This document shows positions 1 through 8,720 of a DNA stretch of 64,000 bases, piece by piece. The DNA comes from Roseateles sp. SL47 (GTDB lineage: Bacteria > Pseudomonadota > Gammaproteobacteria > Burkholderiales > Burkholderiaceae_C), in assembly GCF_026625885.1 (NCBI RefSeq), contig NZ_CP113068.1:3658001-3722000 (forward strand), in the 5' to 3' direction. Position 1 is the first letter of the stretch. Each line of letters opens with the position of its first letter. Made by a program: the position numbers and the translations under genes. The notes beneath the pieces were generated by a model. It was not told the origin of the DNA, searched no databases, and saw only the letters and a list, made by a program, of their open reading frames with translations.

Positions 1-9
1 CTCCAAGCG

Positions 10-2766
10 ATGCATCGGGCCGATTCATCCCCCCAGCCACCTTTGACGCTGCCCAAGGCTGCGGTCACGCCGCCCGATGTGGCGGATTGGTATGGTGCAC
101 CACCCGCTCAGGCTCGTGAATTGCTGGACCGCGAATGGAATGTGCGGACCAAGGTGCAGTTTGTGCCAGACAACTTTCTGGTGTTGCCGAAGCAACTCCA
201 GCTCTCGCCAGCGGGCAGCGCGGACTGGGTGGACCCGTTGGGCGCCGAGACGGCGCGCGCCAACGCCACGCTGCTGCCGTTGGCACCGGCCCGTCTGCCG
301 ACTGAAAGGACAGGCAGCGGGGTCAACGTCACGCCAAGCTCGGGCACAGGCCCTTCTGCAGGGACGCTCTGGTCCAAGGCCCTGCCGCATGGGTCGGTCC
401 TGCAGCTCCAGCCTCCCTTGCACGCCAGCGCCACCGCGTCCCCGCTGTTTCAGGCTGCCTTGATGACGAGCGGTGTCACCGATCTGTTTGTGGTGGATGC
501 GCTGGTGCCGCCGCCGGACGCGTCCAAGGCCCCGCTGGCGTTCAACCAGAAGAATCCGGCCGTGCCGGCCGTGCTGAAGCGGCAGGCGGAATGGCCCTTG
601 CGGTCGGACGGACCGTTGGCCACCTTCGATGTCAGCACCATTCGGCCGGTCCAGGGGCAGAAGTTCCCCATGCCCAGAATGCAGATGAACTTCCAGTTGT
701 CCGACACCGCTGGCGGCAAGTTGACGCATCAGTGTCGTGTGCATTGCCTGAATCTGGATGATCCCCAATGGTGCCGGCAGATGCTGCGTGGGCTGATGGT
801 GGACTCGATGGACCCCAGCAAGCGGCCGCTCATGCCGGCGGTGATGTGTGAGGACGGTGCCAACAAGTCAGGTGTGGTGGCCACGGCGCTGCATGCCATG
901 CAATGCCTGGAGGCCATGAACCTTGGCACCCTCCGCATGAGCAGTCCCGAAGACCTGGCCCGCCAGATGGACGCGTTTGTGGCGGCCGGTCAGGCTCAGC
1001 GCAGCCCCTCCTTTGCGGCCATGTTGGATGGCATCGACATGCCCAAGCTTGCCAATGACATCTGGGAAGCCTGGACCGACAACCTGAGTTCGCCGGAGAC
1101 CATGGCGGTGCAGGTACGCCAGCAGCTGTTGAGGGGTGGCGTGCCGACCGTTTCTGATGCGCAGACCGCAGGCGCCAGCGCGAGCGATGTTGTGGATTCG
1201 TCTTCGACCCCGGGTGCCGCAGTCACGTCACGGTCCGTCGCGCAGCGGCCGGCGCCTTTGACCTGGGATCGCGTCGGCAGCCCGGTGTCTCACATTTCGG
1301 ACGATTCGGGGTGTCTGTCTGCGGATGCTCAGCAGAGCAGTCGCGATTCGGTGTTCGACTTCCAGCCGTTGCATCCGTTGCAGCCGGTGGCGGAACTGTC
1401 GGAGGAAGAACGCGCGCGCAGCCAGCCAGCCTCCCAGCGCGGCGCGGTGCCCGGCACGGAGGGAGTGCAGACGCCTGCGTTGCCCACGGCGGTGGCTTCG
1501 ACGCTCTCTCGATTCATGGACAGCTCCGCGACCACCGGCCATTTCAAGGAAATCTCCTTGCCAAGGCACGACGGCGGTCGGGCGCGAACGCTGACGCCTT
1601 CCAACCGCATCTCGGACAAGGCTTACGCGACCCTGAGCCGCATCGGCACGGCGCGGCCGGACCGCCCGGCCAAAGCGCAGCAGCCGACCGTGTCGCCGGA
1701 CGTGCCTCAAGAGCTGAACTACGAAAGGACTGCGTTCCGCGACGATGGGACGCCCCGCATGAATGTGGGTGAACAGACGTTGCTGATGCATCACACCCGC
1801 GAGCGGGCGGAGCAGGCAACGAGCGCGGACTTGGCGGCCCTTCATCCGGACGTTCGCCGCGCGTGGTTGCCGGGGGGTGACAGCTTTGAGCGTTTCAAGC
1901 TGCAATTGGACGGTTTTGTGAAGGAGATGACGGCCCCCACCGGCCTGTCGGGCTATCTGCGCGCGAAGCTGTCCGATCCCGTCACCCGTGCTCTGGCGCC
2001 GCACATCGCGTGGGCCACTACGCTGGCGGAGGAGATTCAGATCGGTCTGGCGCGCGCCATGGAACCGACCCATAGCGCAAATAACGCGGTGCCGGATCCG
2101 AGTCAAGCGGCGCTGTTGACCCGGGAAACCATCAAGCAGTTGCTGGAGCAGCGCTTCAATGCGCTGACACCGAGCCAGCAGAGCCGCTGGCGCGAGCGCG
2201 TGTCTGGCAAGAGCGATCGCTTCAACCAGGCGCTGCAGGAGAGCCGGCGGCAGGTGGAAGACCTGCCGCTGCGGGTGATGCCGAGAGCGGAGTTCGAGAA
2301 GCGGGAGGGAGGAGGGGCCAGGACCGGGGTGGTTCCGTTGTTCTTCACCAAGGCGCCACCGGTGAATCCGAAGGAGCGTGCCGAAGCGCTCGCCGCCGCA
2401 GCGGCCAGGGGCGCTAAAGGCGCAACGTCAGGGGCTGCCGCCTCCAGGGCACTGGCAGAAGCCGGCGCACCTGGCTCGCGCAACCTTGAGGCGGACGAGC
2501 TCGCTTCCGGTTCTCGCGACAGCATCCGGTCCCGCGACAGCATCCGGTCTGGCGACAGTATCAGCACCAACACCTCCATGACGTCCGTGCAAAGCTTCGC
2601 TTCGGGCATCAGCGACATGGAAACGGTCGAGTCGCTGCCCGAGCCGGCCGAGCCCCGGCGTCCCCGTCAGCTGGACTTCAGTGACATCCGCAGCCGGGTG
2701 GACCAGGCCTGGGCCCCGCACTGGGTGTTGTCGCTGACTGCGCAGGTGGGGGGACGGACCGCCTGA
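10..2766 (+). CDS. Hypothetical 918-aa protein with tyrosine-phosphatase-like P-loop
   Basis: I do not recognise the family. The frame is open back to the window edge, so the ATG at 10 is only the first visible start. No signal peptide or membrane segment is seen. Residues 280-288 read CEDGANKSG, flanked by hydrophobic strand and helix (PAVM before, VVATALHAM after). This copies the layout of a protein tyrosine phosphatase P-loop (C-x5-R-S/T-G), but the essential Arg is Lys286. An Asp-rich stretch NLDDPQW at 248-254 could correspond to the WPD loop. Residues 380-630 and 790-890 are Pro/Ser/Ala-rich and look disordered; near 835-850 a short repeat (SRDSIRSRDSIRSGDSI) is encoded by a DNA repeat. 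Size, disorder and a phosphatase-like core would fit a secreted effector, but this is inference; no secretion genes are adjacent. Confidence 0.6.
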   Translation: MHRADSSPQPPLTLPKAAVTPPDVADWYGAPPAQARELLDREWNVRTKVQFVPDNFLVLPKQLQLSPAGSADWVDPLGAETARANATLLPLAPARLPTERTGSGVNVTPSSGTGPSAGTLWSKALPHGSVLQLQPPLHASATASPLFQAALMTSGVTDLFVVDALVPPPDASKAPLAFNQKNPAVPAVLKRQAEWPLRSDGPLATFDVSTIRPVQGQKFPMPRMQMNFQLSDTAGGKLTHQCRVHCLNLDDPQWCRQMLRGLMVDSMDPSKRPLMPAVMCEDGANKSGVVATALHAMQCLEAMNLGTLRMSSPEDLARQMDAFVAAGQAQRSPSFAAMLDGIDMPKLANDIWEAWTDNLSSPETMAVQVRQQLLRGGVPTVSDAQTAGASASDVVDSSSTPGAAVTSRSVAQRPAPLTWDRVGSPVSHISDDSGCLSADAQQSSRDSVFDFQPLHPLQPVAELSEEERARSQPASQRGAVPGTEGVQTPALPTAVASTLSRFMDSSATTGHFKEISLPRHDGGRARTLTPSNRISDKAYATLSRIGTARPDRPAKAQQPTVSPDVPQELNYERTAFRDDGTPRMNVGEQTLLMHHTRERAEQATSADLAALHPDVRRAWLPGGDSFERFKLQLDGFVKEMTAPTGLSGYLRAKLSDPVTRALAPHIAWATTLAEEIQIGLARAMEPTHSANNAVPDPSQAALLTRETIKQLLEQRFNALTPSQQSRWRERVSGKSDRFNQALQESRRQVEDLPLRVMPRAEFEKREGGGARTGVVPLFFTKAPPVNPKERAEALAAAAARGAKGATSGAAASRALAEAGAPGSRNLEADELASGSRDSIRSRDSIRSGDSISTNTSMTSVQSFASGISDMETVESLPEPAEPRRPRQLDFSDIRSRVDQAWAPHWVLSLTAQVGGRTA

Positions 2767-2821
2767 TCCGAGCGGTCCGGGGTCTCCCCAGGAGTCCGCT
2801 GGCGCGGGCACAATCGCCGCC

Positions 2822-3481
2822 ATGCGACTCCTGTTGGTAGAAGACGACTCGATGATCGGCGAGCAGTTGCTCGAACTGCTGCGCGCCGATGGTTATGCGG
2901 TGGACTGGGTGCGGGATGGCGAAATGGCCGACACGGCACTCCAGTCCCAGACCTACGACCTGGTGCTGCTGGACCTGGGCCTGCCCAAGAAGGACGGCAT
3001 GCAGGTGCTGCACGGCCTTCGCGGGCGCAAGCAGACCATGCCGGTGCTGATTGCCACGGCGCGTGATGCCCTGCAGCAGCGGGTGGCCGGGTTGGATGCC
3101 GGTGCGGACGACTACGTGCTCAAGCCTTTTGAGCTGGACGAGCTGCTGGCCCGCATCCGCGCCTTGCTGCGCCGGGCCGCTGGGCGCGCCGAGCCTGTTT
3201 ATGAGCACATGGGGGTGACCATCAACCCGGCCACCCGGGAGGTGACGGCCCATGGGCAACCCGTGACGCTCTCCGCCCGCGAGTGGGCGGTGCTGGAGCC
3301 GCTGATTGCGCGGCCCGGCATCGTCCTGTCCCGCCAGCAGCTGGAAGAAAAGCTGTATGGCTGGAAGGACGAAATCAGCAGCAATGCGGTGGAGGTCTAC
3401 GTCCACGGCCTGCGCAAGAAGCTGGGCGCGGAGCTGATCCAGAATGTGCGAGGCGTGGGCTACCGCGTTCCCAAGGAATGA
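2822..3481 (+). CDS. OmpR/PhoB-family response regulator (QseB/TctD-like)
   Basis: This is a DNA-binding response regulator of 219 residues, the usual length. The receiver domain spans about 1-115, with the acidic pocket E7/D8/D9, phosphoacceptor D51 (LLDLGLP), T79 and the KPF lysine K101. The C-terminal winged helix (about 125-217) has the typical SAREWAVLE and VYVHGLRKKL segments and ends RGVGYRVPKE, as in QseB/PmrA/TctD. Its stop codon overlaps the start of the sensor kinase gene (ATGA), so the two are translationally coupled and form a cognate pair. The signal is unknown. QseB-like regulators usually govern envelope or metabolic genes, but nothing nearby shows the target. Confidence 0.93.
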   Translation: MRLLLVEDDSMIGEQLLELLRADGYAVDWVRDGEMADTALQSQTYDLVLLDLGLPKKDGMQVLHGLRGRKQTMPVLIATARDALQQRVAGLDAGADDYVLKPFELDELLARIRALLRRAAGRAEPVYEHMGVTINPATREVTAHGQPVTLSAREWAVLEPLIARPGIVLSRQQLEEKLYGWKDEISSNAVEVYVHGLRKKLGAELIQNVRGVGYRVPKE

Positions 3482-4845
3482 GGGTGCTGCCACGTTCGCT
3501 GCGCTACCGGCTGGTGCTGTTCCTGCTGGCGGCCATGCTGCTCAGCGCCCTGGTGCAGGGCGGCAGTGCCTACCGCAATGCCCTGGCCGAGGCCGACGAG
3601 ATCTTTGACTATCAGATGCAGCAGGTGGCCCTGTCCCTGCGCGCCGGCATGGGCACCGGCCTGCCGCTGCCGCTGGGCGAAGAGCAGAGCATCGATCTGA
3701 TCGTGCAGGTCTGGGGCCTGGACGGCACGCCGCTGTATCGGTCTGCCGGCCCGGACTGGCTGCCGCAGCGGGCTGTGCTGGGTTTTTCCAATGTCGATCT
3801 CAAAGGTAAACGCTACCGGGTGCTGGCCATCCAGGGGCGTTTCCAGGTGGTACAGGTGGCGCAGGACCTGTCGGTGCGCCAGCGCATGGCCGGCCAGTTG
3901 GCGTGGCGGACGGTGTTGCCCACCGCGATGATGCTGCCGTTGCTGGCCATGGTGGTGTGGTGGGTGGTGAGTTATTCGCTGGACCCGTTGCAGCGGGTTC
4001 GCCAGCAGATTTCCCGCCGTGCGGCACAAGACCTGTCCCCGGTGGACGTGGCCGACCTGCCCAGCGAGGTGGAACCGCTGGTAACCGAACTCAATGCCTT
4101 GCTGGACCGGGTGCGGCAGGCCTTCGACACCCAGCAGCGGTTTGTAGCGGATGCGGCGCATGAGTTGCGCTCTCCGCTGGCGGCGCTGAAGCTGCAATTG
4201 CAAGCCTTGAAGCGGGCGCCGGACGACCAGGCCCGCGCCCAGGCGACGGATCGGCTGGCCACGGGCATTGACCGGGCGGGGCGCCTGATCGAGCAGTTGT
4301 TGACCCTGGCCCGCCAAGACAGCAAGAAGGTGCCGCCACCGCCCGAAGCGATTGCGCTGGACGCGTTATGCCGGGACGTGGTGGTGGAAGCCAGCACCCT
4401 GGCGCAGGCGCGCGGCGTGGACCTGGGGTTGGGGCGCTGCGATGCGGTGGAGGTGAGCGGTCAGCGGGATGCACTGCAGATTCTGCTGCGCAACCTGCTG
4501 GACAACGGCGTTAAATATGGCCGCAGCCGGGTGGACCTGAGCCTGGAGCGCACTGCCCATCAAGCCTTGGTGGTGGTGGAGGACGACGGCCCCGGCATTC
4601 CGGATGCGGAACGGTCCCGGGTGTTTGACCGCTTCTACCGGTCTGAAGCACAGGCGCAACAGGCCCCGGGGAGCGGTTTGGGGCTGGCGATTGCCCTCAG
4701 CATTGCCAGCGACCATGGCGCCACGCTGAGGCTGGGGCACAGCACGGGTCTTGGCGGACTGAGAGTGGAATTGGCCTTCCCGCTGAATCACCTGCTGAAT
4801 CACCCGCTGAACGTGCCGCCGACCTTGCCAGCAACCCTCCCTTAG
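3478..4845 (+). CDS. Sensor histidine kinase (QseC/TctE-like)
   Basis: This is the membrane sensor kinase paired with the preceding response regulator. I chose the ATG at 3478, which overlaps the regulator's TGA; the frame is open further upstream only inside that gene. The 455-residue protein has a first TM at about 10-28, a small periplasmic sensor region (30-140), a second TM at about 145-166, then the dimerisation/H box AAHELRSPL with phospho-accepting H228. The ATPase domain shows the N box NLLDNGVKYG (N343), G1 DDGPGIP (370-375), F box FDRFYR and G2 GSGLGLAI (about 398-405). All catalytic motifs are intact. The 3' end is slightly repetitive (NHLLNHPLN) and may be a variable tail. Confidence 0.93.
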   Translation: MRVLPRSLRYRLVLFLLAAMLLSALVQGGSAYRNALAEADEIFDYQMQQVALSLRAGMGTGLPLPLGEEQSIDLIVQVWGLDGTPLYRSAGPDWLPQRAVLGFSNVDLKGKRYRVLAIQGRFQVVQVAQDLSVRQRMAGQLAWRTVLPTAMMLPLLAMVVWWVVSYSLDPLQRVRQQISRRAAQDLSPVDVADLPSEVEPLVTELNALLDRVRQAFDTQQRFVADAAHELRSPLAALKLQLQALKRAPDDQARAQATDRLATGIDRAGRLIEQLLTLARQDSKKVPPPPEAIALDALCRDVVVEASTLAQARGVDLGLGRCDAVEVSGQRDALQILLRNLLDNGVKYGRSRVDLSLERTAHQALVVVEDDGPGIPDAERSRVFDRFYRSEAQAQQAPGSGLGLAIALSIASDHGATLRLGHSTGLGGLRVELAFPLNHLLNHPLNVPPTLPATLP

Positions 4846-4994
4846 AACGTTTCCCCGGCAGGGTCCAAAACGCTGCCACCGACCGCTTGAAGCCTTCGGC
4901 GTCACCTCGGAGGAGAGCGTGATGCTGGCTATTTCGCATTTCCTTGCATCGTCGCTCTTCGACGCGACGACTAACCAGAACAATCGGAATTTTG

Positions 4995-5789
4995 ATGATT
5001 CGTATGCTTCTTGTCGGCCTGTTTGTGGCCTTGGCGACCGGGTGCTATCAGCAGCCTGATTCCGCGTCCTTTTCCCCGCGTGCGGTTCCCGAGAAAGTCG
5101 GAATGCCCTCTGCCAAGCAGGAACGGCGGCGCACGTTGGCCTACGCCCATACGGTCGAGATCGATGTGCCGGAAAACAAGTTGGCTTCCATTCAGGCCAC
5201 CATGCTAAAAGCCTGCCAGGACGCTGCGGCTCAACAATGCGAAGTGTTGGAATCGCAGCTGAAGACCGGTGAATATCCGTCGGCGTTTCTGAAGTTGCGA
5301 GCCCGGCCCGAAGGCATCCGGATCTTGCTGGCCACTGTGGGGCAACAAGGGGACATCACCGGTCAATCCACCACGGCGGAAGACCTGGGCGGGCCGATTC
5401 GCGACAGTGAGAAGAAATTGTCCATGCTCAAGGCCTATCGGGATGAGCTGGAAGCCCTTCGCAAGCGCCAGTTGCAGGACGCCGACAGCCTGATCAAAAT
5501 CACCCGTGAGCTGGCTGAGGTGCAGAACGAGCTGGAAGACGCCACCGGGGTACTGGCCGTGCTGGAGAAGCGCGTGGACACCGAATTGCTGTCCATCCTT
5601 ATCGAGCCGAGGCGCCAGAAATCGTTCTGGAAACCGATTTCGAGTGCTGCCTCCGATTTCGGCGGAAGCCTGTCGCGAGGTATTTCATCGACGATCATCG
5701 GCGTCGCCTTTCTCCTGCCCTGGACGCTCCTCATCGGCCTGCTGGTCTGGGTGGGGCGTAAGCTCTGGCGGCGCCGCAATCAGGCCTGA
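4995..5789 (+). CDS. DUF4349-type lipoprotein
   Basis: This is a predicted envelope lipoprotein of about 264 residues. I chose the ATG at 4995 because it gives a clean lipoprotein signal (MIRMLLVGLFVALATGC, lipobox LATGC); a longer start at 4944 would put a charged 17-residue leader before it. The middle has the DUF4349 pattern: a beta-rich domain (about 40-125), then a long coiled coil (about 140-195: YRDELEALRKRQLQDADSL and ELAEVQNELED), and a C-terminal TM (about 235-255) followed by a basic tail RRRNQA. Function is unknown for the family. A lipid anchor at one end and a TM helix at the other would fix it to the inner membrane or between membranes. It is preceded by a 149-bp gap with no obvious terminator. 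Confidence 0.75.
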   Translation: MIRMLLVGLFVALATGCYQQPDSASFSPRAVPEKVGMPSAKQERRRTLAYAHTVEIDVPENKLASIQATMLKACQDAAAQQCEVLESQLKTGEYPSAFLKLRARPEGIRILLATVGQQGDITGQSTTAEDLGGPIRDSEKKLSMLKAYRDELEALRKRQLQDADSLIKITRELAEVQNELEDATGVLAVLEKRVDTELLSILIEPRRQKSFWKPISSAASDFGGSLSRGISSTIIGVAFLLPWTLLIGLLVWVGRKLWRRRNQA

Positions 5790-5897
5790 GGCCGGGATGC
5801 CGATTTTTTGCAGGTCCGGACCGGTTTAAGAAACATCTAAGGCAGCGGTCTCACACTTCAGCCATCGACTCTGATTGACCTCCAAGAGGTGATTCAC

Positions 5898-7532
5898 ATG
5901 GCACAAGTGGAAAAGATGATCTCGGCCAAGAAACTGGTGTGGGCGCTGGCCGCTGCCGGCGTGCTGGGCGCCACCGGCGGTGCCCTGGCCATGCGCAATG
6001 CGAAGGTGTCCAACGAAGCGGACGTGGCTGCTGCGGGCAGCACGTCCTCCGGCACCTCCACCGGGGCGTCGTCCGGCGCTGGCAGCTCCGCAGCGGTGGA
6101 TGGCGCACAGGTCGCCGCCGTGACCACACCGCTGGGGACGGCGGTGGCCCCGTCCGTCGCCACGGCCACCACTACAGCCGCCACCCAGCCGCCGGCCGGT
6201 CTGCCCGACTTTGCCCAGATCGCCGCCACCCAGGGGCCGGCGGTGGTCAACATCAGCGTGTCCGGCACGGTCAAGACCCGCAGCGCCCGTGTCCCGCAGA
6301 TCGACCCGGACGACCCGTTTTATGAATTCTTCCGCCGCTTCGGCATTCCTGGCGGCCCCGGTGGCTTTGGTGGTGACCAGGACGGCGGCAGCCGCCAGAT
6401 CCGCGGCCAGGGCTCTGGCTTCATCGTCAGCAACGACGGCATCATCCTGACCAACGCCCATGTGGTGCAGGACGCCCAGGAAGTGGTGGTCAAGCTCACC
6501 GACCGGCGTGAATTCCGCGCCAAGGTGCTGGGCAGTGACAAGTCCACCGACGTGGCCGTGCTCAAGATCGACGCCAAGAACCTGCCCACGGTGCGGCTGG
6601 GTGCCACCAAGGACCTGCGCGTGGGTGAATGGGTGCTGGCCATTGGCTCCCCCTTTGGTTTCGAGAACAGCGTCAGCGCCGGTGTGATCAGCGCCAAGGG
6701 CCGCTCGCTGGGCCCGGAAGAAAGCCGCGTCCCCTTCCTGCAGACGGACGTCGCCATCAACCCCGGCAACTCGGGCGGCCCGCTGTTTAATGCGCGCGGA
6801 GAGGTGGTGGGCATCAACTCGCAGATCTACAGCGCCTCGGGCGGTTATCAAGGGCTGTCCTTCGCCATCCCGGTGGAAGTGGCCAACAAGGTCCGCCAGC
6901 AGATCCAAAACGGCGGCAAGGTGCAGCATGCCCGGCTGGGGGTCATGGTCCAGGAAGTCAACCAGGGCTTTGCCGATTCCTTCAAGCTGGAGCGGCCGGA
7001 AGGGGCGCTGGTGGCCAACGTGGAAGAAGGCAGTCCGGCTGCCAAGGCTGGCCTGCGCCCCGGGGATGTGATCCTGAGCTTCAAGGGGCAACCGATTGTG
7101 GCCAGCGGCGACCTGCCGGCCCTGGTGGACCAGTCCAGCCCGGGGGACCGCATCGCCATGGAAGTGTGGCGCGGCGGCAAGCGTGAACAATTGACGGCGG
7201 TGCTGGGCGATGCCAACGACAAGGCGGCGCGTCAGGCCAAGAATGACGACAGTCCGTCGGCCGCGCAAGGCAAGCTGGGGCTGGCCCTGCGGCCGCTGCA
7301 GTCGGAAGAGCGTCGTCAGTTGGGCATCCGCGAGGGGCTGCTGATCGAGGAAGTGTCCGGTCCTGCGGCGCGTGCCCAGGTACGGCCCGGTGATGTGCTG
7401 CTGGCGGTGAATGGCACGCCGGTGCAGTCGGTGGAGCAGGTGCGTGGCCTGCTGCAAAACGCTGAGAAGTCGGTGGCCCTGCTGGTGCAGCGGGGCGGCG
7501 ACAAGATCTTCGTACCGGTACGGATCGGCTGA
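5898..7532 (+). CDS. Do/DegP (HtrA)-family periplasmic serine endopeptidase
   Basis: This is an envelope quality-control protease that degrades or chaperones misfolded periplasmic proteins. I chose the ATG at 5898, which has AAGAGGTG centred about 8 nt upstream; a GTG at 5889 lies inside that ribosome site. The N-terminus has an uncleaved or cleaved hydrophobic segment (about 12-30), followed by a long Ala/Ser/Thr linker (about 40-95). The trypsin-like domain carries the complete triad H188 (LTNAHVV), D218 (DVAVLKID) and S292 (GNSGGPLF). Two PDZ domains follow (about 315-400 and 450-540), as in DegP/DegQ/MucD; GlyPro-rich loop 325-345 of the coding DNA (FGIPGGPGGFGG) is the LA loop. At 544 residues it is a normal two-PDZ Do protease. 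It ends at a strong terminator and appears monocistronic. Confidence 0.94.
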   Translation: MAQVEKMISAKKLVWALAAAGVLGATGGALAMRNAKVSNEADVAAAGSTSSGTSTGASSGAGSSAAVDGAQVAAVTTPLGTAVAPSVATATTTAATQPPAGLPDFAQIAATQGPAVVNISVSGTVKTRSARVPQIDPDDPFYEFFRRFGIPGGPGGFGGDQDGGSRQIRGQGSGFIVSNDGIILTNAHVVQDAQEVVVKLTDRREFRAKVLGSDKSTDVAVLKIDAKNLPTVRLGATKDLRVGEWVLAIGSPFGFENSVSAGVISAKGRSLGPEESRVPFLQTDVAINPGNSGGPLFNARGEVVGINSQIYSASGGYQGLSFAIPVEVANKVRQQIQNGGKVQHARLGVMVQEVNQGFADSFKLERPEGALVANVEEGSPAAKAGLRPGDVILSFKGQPIVASGDLPALVDQSSPGDRIAMEVWRGGKREQLTAVLGDANDKAARQAKNDDSPSAAQGKLGLALRPLQSEERRQLGIREGLLIEEVSGPAARAQVRPGDVLLAVNGTPVQSVEQVRGLLQNAEKSVALLVQRGGDKIFVPVRIG

Positions 7533-7580
7533 TCTGGCGGTAGAGAAGAACGACCTGGGATGCCTCGGTCGTTGCTCCGA

Positions 7581-7618
7581 GGGGGCTCGCGCGTGGTGGC
7601 GCGAGCCCCCGTTTTTTT
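7581..7618 (+). terminator. Rho-independent terminator after the Do protease gene
   Basis: A perfect 12-bp inverted repeat (GGGGGCTCGCGC at 7581-7592 and its complement at 7599-7610, 6-nt loop) is followed by a run of seven T at 7612-7618. It lies 48 bp after the protease stop and just before the convergent cytochrome gene. The T run is on the plus strand only, so it acts mainly on the protease transcript. Confidence 0.93.
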
Positions 7619-7624
7619 AGTGGG

Positions 7625-7936
7625 TCACTTGGTGCTGAGAATCCACTTGACCAGGGTTTCGGCCTCGGCCTGGGTCACCTGGGTGTTGGCCGGCATCGGC
7701 ACCGGGCCCCACACGCCAGAACCGCCCTTGATGACCTTCTCGGACAGCTTCTTCACAGCGTCCTTATCGCTCGCATACTTGGCGGCGACGTCCTTGTAGG
7801 CCGGGCCCACCAGCTTCTTGTCGACGGCATGGCAGGCCATGCAATTCTTCTTCTGGGCCAACTCCTGGCTGGCCAGGGCAGGTGCGGAGGCGAGGGCGGC
7901 CATCACGGTGGCGCAGGCGATCAGGGCAATTTTCAT
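7625..7936 (-). CDS. Class I cytochrome c (c551-type)
   Basis: This is a small periplasmic electron carrier of 103 residues. A Sec signal peptide (MKIALIACATVMAALASAPALA) precedes a mature domain of about 80 residues. The haem site is CMACH; the axial Met is in the VPMPAN segment, and WGPVPM is typical of cytochrome c551/c8. The DNA just upstream on the minus strand (AAAGGATGCC before the ATG) gives a good ribosome site. It is convergent with the protease gene and divergent from the small Trp-rich protein gene. Likely partners are cytochrome oxidases or peroxidases; none is nearby. Confidence 0.9.
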   Translation of the reverse strand: MKIALIACATVMAALASAPALASQELAQKKNCMACHAVDKKLVGPAYKDVAAKYASDKDAVKKLSEKVIKGGSGVWGPVPMPANTQVTQAEAETLVKWILSTK

Positions 7937-8193
7937 GGCATCCTTTCAAATCGTTCCGGGAGCATACCCGGAAGGAAACGGTTGGCAACGGTTGGAAAAC
8001 GTTGACATTCGGTTCGCCCCAATCGGTTCCGTTTGGCTACATTTCAGCCCGCTGCATCCCGCGCGCCGATGTGCGCATCGGGAAAGCGGCAATTTGAAAC
8101 AAGCACAAGGGTTTGGCTGGGGCAGGCCGAGCTCAAAAGATTGTAGTGTCGGGTCGGCCGCGCCGTTGGGCGTCCGCAACGAGGAGAGTGGTG

Positions 8194-8442
8194 ATGTGGT
8201 TCATTGTGGTTGGGGTCTTGCTCCTGCTTCTGAAGGTGGCTGAAGTAGGCCCAGTGGCCGACTTGAGCTGGTGGTGGGTGTTGGCTCCGTTTGGCTTTGC
8301 GGTGGTCTGGTGGGAGTTTGCCGACAAGACCGGCTACACCCAGCGCAAGGCCATGGACCGTCTGGACGAGCGCAAGGAACAGCGTCGCCAGGAGGCCATG
8401 TCCAAACTGGGGACCTCCGACAAACAGCGCCGCCGTCGCTGA
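8194..8442 (+). CDS. Small Trp-rich membrane protein (TIGR04438-type)
   Basis: This protein of 82 residues starts at the ATG at 8194, which follows GAGGAG; the longer frame upstream lacks a site. It has two hydrophobic segments, about 1-17 (MWFIVVGVLLLLLKV) and 27-43 (SWWWVLAPFGFAVVWWEF), with the Trp cluster that gives the family its name. A charged, basic tail follows (TQRKAMDRLDERKEQRRQ, ending KQRRRR). The family is restricted, as far as I know, to Betaproteobacteria and has no known function. The basic tail should face the cytoplasm. Confidence 0.85.
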   Translation: MWFIVVGVLLLLLKVAEVGPVADLSWWWVLAPFGFAVVWWEFADKTGYTQRKAMDRLDERKEQRRQEAMSKLGTSDKQRRRR

Positions 8443-8494
8443 GCGCAGCATGCCGCATGGGTGGAGGCGCCCATGCTGTCATCGCACAAACCCA

Positions 8495-8515
8495 GGGGGC
8501 CGATACGGCCCCTTT
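8495..8515 (+). terminator. Possible weak terminator
   Basis: A 6-bp GC stem (GGGGCC / GGCCCC, 5-nt loop) is followed by only three T. It lies about 50 bp after the Trp-rich protein gene. The short T run makes this a weak call. Confidence 0.35.
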
Positions 8516-8720
8516 GTCATTCGTCAACCCTTGTTTTTGTTGGCGGGTCCCCGAGGTCAAGCATCTGCGGATCGCCCGTGTGTCGCGCGCTGGGTGCCGG
8601 ATCTGTCCGCGAATCGACGGCCCCATTCGTTGAGGTCATGCCGGAGACGATAAGCTCAGGCCCATCAGATGCTCCGAGCGGGCGTCCTCATTGAGATCAA
8701 TAGAACGCGAGGTGCTTAGG

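Noticed and set aside
5812..5823. GGTCCGGACC palindrome before the Do protease gene
   Set aside because: Too short for a terminator and without a T run; could be an operator but nothing supports it.
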